Assembly (NCBI GenBank): GCA_011525015.1
Contig: WTJC01000009.1
Span: 7,232 to 59,841 of the forward strand
Source: Flavobacteriales bacterium
Lineage (GTDB): Bacteria; Bacteroidota; Bacteroidia; Flavobacteriales; Flavobacteriaceae
DNA: 52,610 nucleotides
Reading direction: 5' to 3'
The number at the start of each line of letters is the position of its first letter. Positions within the stretch are counted from its first letter, which is position 1. Below the pieces are notes generated by a model that searched no databases, was not told the origin of the DNA, and saw only the letters and a program-made list of their open reading frames with translations. The translations under genes and the position numbers were made by a program. This document shows positions 31,193 to 39,300 of the stretch, piece by piece.

Positions 31193-31903
31193 TTTAAAAT
31201 GACTTTGGTGAGTTGATTTCTATTCCAGTTCCAATTGAATTTCTTTAATCAATAGTTGATCTCCTGATATGAGTTCATCTACTCTCTTCAGGTATAATTG
31301 GTGCCACCATCTCTTTTCATGAAGTGCTTGAACAACCTCAAGAGGTATTTCTGCAGCTCCGGTATAAGTAGCATCAATAGGATAACCTCTGACATTGGTT
31401 TTCTCACTATTGATGTATACATTTTTGTGTCTGTAGGGCTTTAGACGTTCTACAAAACCATCTACTTCATCTTCAAGATGTTTCATGTATTCATGTGTCA
31501 CATATTTGTTTTGAAGCCCAATTACAATTTCTTCGTCTTCTATAAACTCGATAAGACCTGAGTTTTGGAGGCTTCGGTATTCCTCTTGATTGTCGTAAAA
31601 AGTGGTGCTTGTAAAGGCTGCCAATTGAATGTAATATCCTGTGGTATCTGGATGAAAATTGCTGACGTTTTGATGATTTTGATCTATCCATCGAATGGCA
31701 TTTAAGGCGTCGAGATGTGCAGCCTTGTTAAATCCGTAATCTTCATTGTCGATTTCTAAGTTTTGTAATACTCTGCTGAGCGACTGCTCTTTTAGTTGCT
31801 CTTTGTATTGTTTCTCACGTCGATATTCCATAAAAAAAGAAAGAGTTACCCCCAGGGTAATGACCAAGAATTCGAGCGCGTATCTGATGTAGTACTTTTT
31901 CAT
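31061..31903 (-). repeat. 132-bp near-identical direct repeat (31061-31192 and 31772-31903)
   Basis: The first 132 bp of the two tandem DUF6090-like genes match at 128 of 132 positions by my count. The rest of the genes differs strongly except for the DNQEEYRSLQNSGLIE segment. The identical block covers the TM helix and basic collar, which points to recent gene conversion of the 5' ends. Confidence 0.8.
31220..31903 (-). CDS. DUF6090-like one-TM membrane protein, second pair, upstream copy
   Basis: This 227-residue protein heads the four-gene minus operon 31903-29348. Its TM helix and collar are identical to the next gene's. The exterior carries FYDNQEEYRSLQNSGLIEFIEDEEIVIGLQNKYVTHEYMKHLED, the DUF6090-type core, then a divergent helical part. 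Function is unknown. Confidence 0.7.
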   Translation of the reverse strand: MKKYYIRYALEFLVITLGVTLSFFMEYRREKQYKEQLKEQSLSRVLQNLEIDNEDYGFNKAAHLDALNAIRWIDQNHQNVSNFHPDTTGYYIQLAAFTSTTFYDNQEEYRSLQNSGLIEFIEDEEIVIGLQNKYVTHEYMKHLEDEVDGFVERLKPYRHKNVYINSEKTNVRGYPIDATYTGAAEIPLEVVQALHEKRWWHQLYLKRVDELISGDQLLIKEIQLELE

Positions 31904-32182
31904 TGGTTGCGGTCTGTTTTGAATTACAATATAACCAAAGTTGTTGAAGTGCTTTTTATGGATTATTCCTATCGCTCTTGATGGATTATTAAACTGAATT
32001 ACAAATAATTACTTGTTAATTCGTCTGCTAACCCCTCTATTTATCTGTAAAATGTATTTGTTTGTTGAAGCTTATAGCTTGTAACGAGTTTATCACGTCT
32101 TTTGAAAAGGGTTATAGATTATAGCCTACAGAGAAATACCCAATAAAAGAGATTCGACATAATGCTAAACAAAGTTTTGATT

Positions 32183-32254
32183 ATGAGGGGTTTATACCTA
32201 AAATTATATAGTGAACCAGATTCTAATCTGAGAACTTTGTTCATTTTTCATTAA
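32183..32254 (+). CDS. Possible 23-residue peptide before the orphan terminator
   Basis: An ATG at 32183 opens a 23-codon frame, MRGLYLKLYSEPDSNLRTLF plus IFH, that ends 9 bp before the terminator stem. It is not strongly hydrophobic. It may be a real small protein or just part of a small RNA. No clear promoter box was found upstream. Confidence 0.25.
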   Translation: MRGLYLKLYSEPDSNLRTLFIFH

Positions 32255-32263
32255 AACTGTTAG

Positions 32264-32294
32264 AGGCACGGCGCAAACCGTGCCTTGTTTTTTT
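32264..32294 (+). terminator. Orphan intrinsic terminator
   Basis: An 8-bp GC-rich stem (AGGCACGG, 32264-32271, with CCGTGCCT, 32278-32285) closes a CGCAAA loop and is followed by TGTTTTTTT. It is oriented for plus-strand transcription, yet the nearest gene to its left is on the minus strand. Confidence 0.85.
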
Positions 32295-32340
32295 ATTGAG
32301 GAGTTCTACTTATTTTGCCTGAAAGTCAAAAGAACTTGTA

Positions 32341-33240
32341 ATGCAACTCTCTACAGAAAACTTTAATAAGGCCAGAGATTTTATACTGGTCAACGCTCGT
32401 ATGATTGAGCGCCGTCTATTTCATTTTTACTTTGAGCAAGGTTCTGCAGAAGGAGTTTACCACGCCCTTTATGCCTATCGCAATGAAGATGGCGGCTTCG
32501 GGCATGGAATGGAGCCAGATACCGCATCTCCAGAAAGCCAACCCTTATTTAGCGTTATGGCTTTAGAAACTTTAGACGAAGTAGGCTACCTGAACAAAAA
32601 AATCATTTTAGAAGATTTCATGCCTTATTTTGAAAAAATCACCACTGATAAAGGTGGAATTCCGTGGATGTTCAAACCTCTTTCTAATTATCCCTGCCAA
32701 GATCATTTTAAAACGGTTAAGGAATGGGCAGCATTGAGCACAACCTCGTCGCTCTTAGGGCTGTTGGAAAAATATAATATCAATCACCCATGGATGGTGG
32801 CTGCGGAAGAGTTTGTGTGGTCTGAATTTGAGCGAATACAAGACCGACACAGTTTTTGTTACCTCTGCGTTCCTCGTTGGCTTTGTTTTTTAGCACATAC
32901 TAAAAACCGCATTAAAGCTGACAAACAAATTAATTACTTGAAAGAAAGCATACTGCTCAAAAACTTTAGGTGCGCAGACTACAGTGATGAAGGTTGGGGC
33001 TTATACGGTAAACCTCACAGTCTTGATTACGCACCATCCCCAACGGGCATTTTGGCTACACTTTATGACCAAGAACTCATCAATGCCGATTTAGACGAAT
33101 TGATTCGGCGCCAAAAACAAGACGGAGGATGGGACACCTGGTACGGCTTAAGTGAAGGAACTCGTTTAGAATGGGCAGGAATGCAGACCCTCTACACTCT
33201 AAAAATCTTAAAAAATTACGGGAGAATTGACACTGTTTAA
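32341..33240 (+). CDS. Alpha/alpha-toroid protein with QDGGW repeat (prenyltransferase/squalene-cyclase-like)
   Basis: This 299-residue cytosolic protein has the repeat style of terpenoid-cyclase and prenyltransferase toroids: AYRNEDGGFGHGME (residues about 45-58) and RRQKQDGGWDTWYGLSEGTRLEWAGMQT near the C-terminus, both QW-like turns. A catalytic DxDD or a zinc site of prenyltransferases is not evident, so it may be a structural relative of the kind found in actinobacterial and bacteroidete hypothetical proteins. It is the first plus-strand gene after the orphan terminator. Confidence 0.65.
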   Translation: MQLSTENFNKARDFILVNARMIERRLFHFYFEQGSAEGVYHALYAYRNEDGGFGHGMEPDTASPESQPLFSVMALETLDEVGYLNKKIILEDFMPYFEKITTDKGGIPWMFKPLSNYPCQDHFKTVKEWAALSTTSSLLGLLEKYNINHPWMVAAEEFVWSEFERIQDRHSFCYLCVPRWLCFLAHTKNRIKADKQINYLKESILLKNFRCADYSDEGWGLYGKPHSLDYAPSPTGILATLYDQELINADLDELIRRQKQDGGWDTWYGLSEGTRLEWAGMQTLYTLKILKNYGRIDTV

Positions 33241-33266
33241 AGTTTAGCTTTAATTAAAATAATTAT

Positions 33267-33274
33267 TTATATTG
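33267..33274 (+). promoter_or_regulatory. Leader box TTATATTG before the 4-TM protein gene
   Basis: TTATATTGCATAATAC stands 34 bp before the ATG at 33301 and matches the TTAWATTG leader motif seen before four other genes of this window at nearly the same distance. Confidence 0.3.
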
Positions 33275-33300
33275 CATAATACAACTTAACTAATTATTCT

Positions 33301-33741
33301 ATGGAAACTTCAGATTTAATTTTTACCATTTCTGGCACATTAGCTGTTTTACTAAGTGCATTCGGTGCGCTCAAACAAAACAGAAACAACTTCTTACTAG
33401 GCATTGTGCTATTTAGTTTATTACCGATTATTGGCGAGTATATGGCTTATTCAGCTACAAACAATTGGGGCAATTTGATTACAATGATCACCTTTGTCGG
33501 TATAGCCATTGTGGCTTTACCCAACAAAGCGAGTTATGGCGCAGATAATCTTGCGGCCACTGCAATTGCCCGTAAAATTGGATTGATGATTTTAGTCATC
33601 AACCTATTTCAAGCCTATATCATTCTTCAGATTAGAGAAGATGTAGCCGCACATTACGGATATATGCATGTAGCTATTGCGCTTGTCATGATTTATGTGA
33701 TAATCCGCTCAAAAACAAGCTCAGATTTCTCTTGGAAATAA
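33301..33741 (+). CDS. Four-TM membrane protein of unknown function
   Basis: This 146-residue inner-membrane protein has four hydrophobic helices (about residues 5-22, 29-49, 59-76 and 88-110, with a further apolar stretch at 120-137). NNWGNLITMITFVGIAIVALPNKASYG separates the middle helices. No charged catalytic motif is seen and no family is recognised. It has its own leader box and 60 bp of AT-rich DNA upstream, so it is probably monocistronic. Confidence 0.7.
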   Translation: METSDLIFTISGTLAVLLSAFGALKQNRNNFLLGIVLFSLLPIIGEYMAYSATNNWGNLITMITFVGIAIVALPNKASYGADNLAATAIARKIGLMILVINLFQAYIILQIREDVAAHYGYMHVAIALVMIYVIIRSKTSSDFSWK

Positions 33742-33863
33742 TTTGAACTTACTAAGAGTTTAGTATTGCATCATTTGTTTGACCTCAACTGAACAGGTGG
33801 TGCAATTTTTTTATGTATGTCTTGAAGATGGGCTATTGACAATTGGTCTTTATATTTAAGGCC

Positions 33864-36215
33864 ATGAAACGATTATGCGCAATTATTGCACTCCTTATAG
33901 TTGGTTGTCAATCTGAAGATTTTTCACTCAAAGAAGCAATGACAACTACAACTTCTTTGAAAGGAAAGAAAGAATACCAACACACCCCATACATCACTGC
34001 AGGTGATCGATTTTATGCCATCGGTGCTCAAGACGGCAGTTTTCCTGAAATCGGCTGGCATATTAATGGTGAAATGGGAGGACTTTGGAATCATCCCATC
34101 AAAGTGGCCGACGGGTTTCAATTGCATTTAAATACCCAAGAAGATAGCATCACTTTAAAAGACGGAAGTTTCAATAATTTTCCATTGGGCAACCAGATTG
34201 TTTATGAAAATCAATTGGGTTTAGAAGTGACACAAACCCAGTTTGTTCCTGATGGTGTTCAAGGCATGCTTGTGGAATACACCTTTCTAAATCTTCACAA
34301 AACAAGCTTTGATGGAGGTGTACAATTTCAAACAGATTTTGATTTAAGACCGACTTGGCTAAGTGAAAGACAAGAAATCTCAGACGGGCAAGATGAACAT
34401 TATACTGACGAAGGAACAAATGATGATGTTTTTGTGGCTAAAGACAATGAAAACAACTGGTTTGCAGCAGTGAGTTCAATTCCTCAAGCTGAAAAAACAA
34501 GCACGCAGCCTTCAAAATATCAAGGAAAGGGCTTAAGTGAGATATTTCAATATTCACTACGTCTTGAACCGCACGAAAAGCAAAAAATAAGCTTTTTTAT
34601 TTCGAGCTCTGTACAAAGCAGCGATGAGGCTATTGATGAACTATACCGTATAAAAAACGACAAACAAGCCTTGTTTGAACAAAAAGCAGAACGCGTTAAA
34701 AAATTAGAATACTTCAGTCAACTGAACACTTCAGATGAGAACTTTAATGAAGTCTATAAATGGATTAAGTACAATTCGGAATGGTTCATCAGAGAGGTTC
34801 CCGAGATTGGAAGGGGAATTGCTGCTGGATATCCTGATTACCCTTGGTGGTTTGGCTGTGATAGCGAATATGCACTTCAGGGTTATTTGGCTACTGGAAA
34901 TTTTGACATCACGCGTTCGAGCATCGCACTATTGGCATCACTCTCTAATCAAACCAATTCTAATGGACGAATTGTTCACGAAGCCTCTACCAATGGCGTA
35001 GTATTCAATCCCGGAAACATCAATGAAACCCCTCAATTCGTCTCTCTGCTTTGGCAAACCTATTTATGGACGGGTGACCGCAGCATTTTAGAAGAGCACT
35101 ATGAATTACTTCAAAAAGGAATGACTTGGCTTTTGGGTGAAAAAGATACTAATGCCAACGGATTTCCTGAAGGCTCTGGAATGATGGAAATTCACGGTTT
35201 AGACTCTGAAATGATTGATGTAGCTGCCTACTCCCAAAAAGCTTTGGAGGATGCTGCAAAAATCGCTGCAGTACTTGAGTATGATGAGCAAGCTCGTAGC
35301 TATGAGCAAAAAGCAGCTGAACTCAAGGTGAAAATTAATGAGAAGTTCTGGGTAGACGATTTTAATTCATACGGTGATTTCATTGCTAATGATTCAGAGA
35401 CCCTTCAACTTATTGAAGATGCAATGGTGAGGGCTGATACCTTAGGAAAACCATGGGCTGTTGAAGAACTCAAACAAACCAAAGGCTATCTATTAAAAAA
35501 TCCTTCCAAAAAAGAACGTCCCTTTGTACTGCACCACAATTGGGTGGTAAACACTCCTTTGGAAGTGGGAATTGCTCCTGAGGACAAAGCACAAAAAGCC
35601 CTTGAAACAGCTCGAAAATTTGTCAATCCCTTTGGCGCTTTTGTCACCGGAATCGATAGAGACGAGACGGCTGGTCAAGATTTTGGCTCTTTTAAAGGAA
35701 GCAAAATTTTCTCGTATACCGGAGCTGTGATGACCCTCCCTACAGGAGTTGCCGCCGTTGCTGAAAACAATTATGGAAATCCTGACTGGGCCCTTGATTA
35801 CTTAACCCGAATGGGGCGAAGTTTCAGTTTTGCCTTGCCAGGAAGTATTTACGAGGTTTCTCCTGATTACGGTATGTTCGCTCAGGCTTGGAATATTTAC
35901 AGCTATGCCGTTCCCGTGGTTCGTCAATTTTTTGGTATTTCTCCTGAAGCTGCTGAGCAAAGTGTTTTAATTAAGCCTCTAATGCCGAGCACATGGGATT
36001 TTGCCGAGCTCAAAAATGTTCGCGTTGGAAGCAATGAGATCAGCCTATTCTATAAAAAAAGTACAGATGGTTATTCCATAGAGGTGGCCTCAAAAGAGTC
36101 CAACTGGAACATAGAGGTGCAACCCCAAAAGGGCTATGAATTGCTCGAAATACAGCAACTTGAATCACAAAAAATGCTGTACACCTATCAAAAATCTAGT
36201 GCTTTAAATGAATAG
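33864..36215 (+). CDS. Six-hairpin glycosidase-like lipoprotein
   Basis: A TTG at 33843 is in frame, but the ATG at 33864 gives a lipoprotein signal (MKRLCAIIALLIVGC, Cys15, then QSED, an acidic surface-export-like context). The protein has 783 residues: an N-terminal beta-sandwich (about 40-265) and an (alpha/alpha)6 barrel (about 300-690) with AAGYPDYPWWFGCDSEYALQGYLATG, WQTYLWTGD, DTNANGFPEGSGMMEIHGLDSEMIDVAAYSQKA and a small C-terminal strand domain. This layout is that of glycogen-debranching or alpha-L-rhamnosidase-related glycosidases. Asp and Glu of GCDSEYA and PEGSGMMEIHGLDSE are candidate acids. It adjoins the GH16 gene, suggesting joint glycan degradation. Confidence 0.8.
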   Translation: MKRLCAIIALLIVGCQSEDFSLKEAMTTTTSLKGKKEYQHTPYITAGDRFYAIGAQDGSFPEIGWHINGEMGGLWNHPIKVADGFQLHLNTQEDSITLKDGSFNNFPLGNQIVYENQLGLEVTQTQFVPDGVQGMLVEYTFLNLHKTSFDGGVQFQTDFDLRPTWLSERQEISDGQDEHYTDEGTNDDVFVAKDNENNWFAAVSSIPQAEKTSTQPSKYQGKGLSEIFQYSLRLEPHEKQKISFFISSSVQSSDEAIDELYRIKNDKQALFEQKAERVKKLEYFSQLNTSDENFNEVYKWIKYNSEWFIREVPEIGRGIAAGYPDYPWWFGCDSEYALQGYLATGNFDITRSSIALLASLSNQTNSNGRIVHEASTNGVVFNPGNINETPQFVSLLWQTYLWTGDRSILEEHYELLQKGMTWLLGEKDTNANGFPEGSGMMEIHGLDSEMIDVAAYSQKALEDAAKIAAVLEYDEQARSYEQKAAELKVKINEKFWVDDFNSYGDFIANDSETLQLIEDAMVRADTLGKPWAVEELKQTKGYLLKNPSKKERPFVLHHNWVVNTPLEVGIAPEDKAQKALETARKFVNPFGAFVTGIDRDETAGQDFGSFKGSKIFSYTGAVMTLPTGVAAVAENNYGNPDWALDYLTRMGRSFSFALPGSIYEVSPDYGMFAQAWNIYSYAVPVVRQFFGISPEAAEQSVLIKPLMPSTWDFAELKNVRVGSNEISLFYKKSTDGYSIEVASKESNWNIEVQPQKGYELLEIQQLESQKMLYTYQKSSALNE

Positions 36216-36270
36216 ATGAACTCTGGTTCTGTTTTTAAACTAGTACGGCAAAAGTTGCCTTGTAGTGGTT

Positions 36271-36320
36271 CTGTATAGGTAAATCTCAATTATCGCTAAT
36301 ATATCTTTATCTGTATAGGT
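36271..36320. repeat. Direct repeat CTGTATAGGT, 40 bp apart, before the GH16 gene
   Basis: CTGTATAGGT occurs at 36271-36280 and 36311-36320. The earlier TGGTTCTGT (36224-36232) also recurs at 36266-36274, giving three loosely related units about 40 bp apart. The last copy runs into TAGGTTTT, near the -7 consensus, 70 bp before the ATG at 36390. A regulator binding site is a fair guess. Confidence 0.5.
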
Positions 36321-36389
36321 TTTGTGCCTCATGTTTTTAGGTAAGCTCAAATTTTAAAAGCATCTTAGAACACTAACTAAACGCTATAC

Positions 36390-39300
36390 ATGTTCGATTC
36401 TGCCCTTGGGAGAAATTTCCTCCTTAAGCTTCCTATACTTTTCGCTTTTTGTCTGACTTCATTTCTAAAAGCCCAGGTGGGTCAAACCCTTTGGGAAGAA
36501 AATTTCAACAGCTTTGACACTGCAATTTGGAATGTCGACCTCGGGGATGGATGTCCTGATTTGTGCGGTTGGGGAAATGACGAATTACAAACCTACCAAA
36601 ACGAAAATGTTAGCATAGAAGAAATTCCAGGTGAACCAGGCAACTTTGCCTTGGTGCTCGAGGCCAAAAAAGACAATCAAAACAATTTTACTTCAGGCCG
36701 GGTAACAACTAAAAATAATCTGGGAGTCAAATACGGTATGATTGAAACCCGCATAAAAGTTCCCGATAATTTATCAAAGGGTTTATGGCCTGCAGCTTGG
36801 CTTTTGGGTACCAACATCGAATCAGACGGCTGGCCGTTTAGCGGAGAAATGGATATGATGGAAATGGGTCATAATTCTGCCTTTAGAGCTGAACAAGAAT
36901 TTGGTTTTGCCAATGAAAACAATTTGGTCGGTGCCAATCTAATTTTTTACGATACAGAAGCTTGTTCAGATCAAAATCCGACATGTGCCGCCAGTATCGC
37001 TTTTGACAAATACTACAACCAACCCTATTACAACTCTTCAAACCTTACCGATCGTTTTTTGACTTATCGCCTTTATTGGGACGAAAACTACATCCGATTC
37101 ACGGTTGAAGATCGAGGTATTGTTCAAAATCTCTATACCGGACCCTTTCCGATTGGTGATCGTTCTTCAGCATTTACTAAGCCTTTTTACCTGCTCCTGA
37201 ATTTAGCTGTTGGCGGAACCTTTACAGATGCTTTAAACGCTTCTCAGGTTACGGCTGATTTTCCAGCTAAAATGTATGTCGATTACATTAAAATCAAAAA
37301 ATGGAACGGCCGAGGTGAAGTCTTTACACCGGAGAAAATCATGGCTAATGCCGGTGCCAACAAACAAGTCGCAGTTGGAGAAAGCATTCAGCTAAACGCC
37401 TCCGGAAGTTACGGCCCAATAAGCAGCTATCAATGGAGCTACAAGGGTGGTGAGGTCTTGTCTAATAATTCATCACATGAGTTAACTCTTTCAGCAGGCA
37501 CATATGAATTTGAACTTCAGATTACAGACGATGAGGGAAACACCGATTCAGACACGGTCAAAATCACAGTGGGTAATAGCGAAATCGGAGCGGTCATTTG
37601 GGAGGATAACTTCGATTCTTTTGACGAGAATAATTGGAATGTATCAATTGGTGATGGATGCGATGAAGGCATCTGCGGCTGGGGTAATGAAGAATTACAA
37701 TCCTACCAAGAAGAGAATGTTTACATCGAAGAAATCGAAGGTGAACCTGGGAATTTTGCACTCGTTCTTGAGGCAAAGAATGAAAGTGTAGGCGATTTAA
37801 ATTTCACCTCTGGAAAGGTCACCACAGAAAATAAAGTCGCCATTCAACAAGGTGTTGTTGAGGTGCGAATGAAGGCGCCAGATGTTCAAGATGGTTTATG
37901 GCCTGCGGCTTGGCTCTTAGGAATCAACCACAGACAAGTCGATTGGCCCTATTGCGGTGAAATCGATATGATGGAGATGGGTCATGCACAGAGTACCCGT
38001 CAGGCTGATGATTATTTTGGCCCTGCGAACAACTTTGTAGGAGCAAATCTCATTTGGTACGCCAGTGGAGCCTGCGAGCCAGATAATCCGAGTTGTGCAG
38101 CTAGCATCGCCTTTGACAAAAATTATTCAACCCCTTATACCACTTCTTCGCCCCTAAACAATCGCTTTGTGACCTACCGCATGTATTGGAGTGATGAACA
38201 GATTCGTCTAACGGTAGTCGATGGTTCAGCCGAATACGATTTATACACTAATCCCTTTCCGATCAGTCCAAATGAAGACGCCTTTAAAAAGCCGTTTTAC
38301 TTTATTTTGAATTTGGCTGTTGGTGGAAATTTCACTGGGCAATTAACAGATAACGACATTAGCGCACCGCTTCCAGGTAAATTACTTATCGATTATGTGC
38401 GGGTAAAAAAATGGAAAGGCCAAGGAGAAGTTTCTTTTTCACAAGGTCCTTTATTGGCCAATGCAGGAGATGAGATTGTCCTTGAAGATTTGGACAAAAA
38501 TGGAGTTGAAAGCGTTACACTCGATGCTTCTTCAAGTTATGGACCTATTGCCTCTTACGAGTGGAGCGAAAACAATGTGGTGCTCTCACAAGAGCAAACT
38601 GCAAACGTCGAATTAAGTTCAGGAATACACAATATTAAACTCCTTATTCGAGATGAATTCGGCAATGAATCTGAAGATTTTGTAAAGGTAGACGTTCGTG
38701 AAATCCTTTGGGAAGAAAACTTCAACGAATTCAATACCGATGTTTGGGAGGCGGAAATCGGCGATGGATGTGATCAGGGTCTTTGCGGTTGGGGTAACGA
38801 TGAATTACAATCCTACAAACAAGAAAATGTGTACATCGATGCGATTCCTGGGGAAGCTAACAACAATGCCTTAGTCATAGAGGCAAAAGTCGAAAATGAC
38901 AATCAATCTGCATTCACCTCAGCGAGAGTCAAAAGCCAAGACCAACTCACCCTTAAATACGGTTTAGTCGAAACGCGCATCAAGGTTCCAGACGATCTAT
39001 CAACGGGGCTCTGGCCTGCTTTTTGGCTTCTTGGAAATAATATTTCTGAGGTAGGTTGGCCAAGATCTGGTGAAATCGATATGATGGAGATGGGGTACAA
39101 ACAACAGTCGTTAAGAGACGAAGGTTTTGAAAATGTAACCGAGAATGAAGTCGTTGGCGGAAACATCATCTTTTATTCTGATGAGGCGTGTACAGGAGAA
39201 AACCCAGACTGTGCGGCGAGTATTTCTTTTGACAAATACTACTCCAAGCCGTATCGCAGTTCCTCGAACACCTTAACCGATCGCTTTTTAACCTATCGTA

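Larger units (their letters stand above)
31904..32340. other. 437-bp gene-poor stretch ending in an orphan terminator
   Basis: No ordinary gene lies here. The left part must hold the minus-strand promoter of the DUF6090-like operon. The right part contains a 23-codon plus-strand frame (32183-32254), an intrinsic terminator (32264-32294) and a possible promoter for the gene at 32341. Because no plus-strand gene precedes the terminator, a small RNA or peptide transcript is likely. Confidence 0.5.

Noticed and set aside
36246-36260. Inverted repeat GGCAA-AAG-TTGCC as terminator of the glycosidase gene
   Set aside because: The stem is only 5 bp and no T-run follows. It may be part of the GH16 upstream regulatory region instead.
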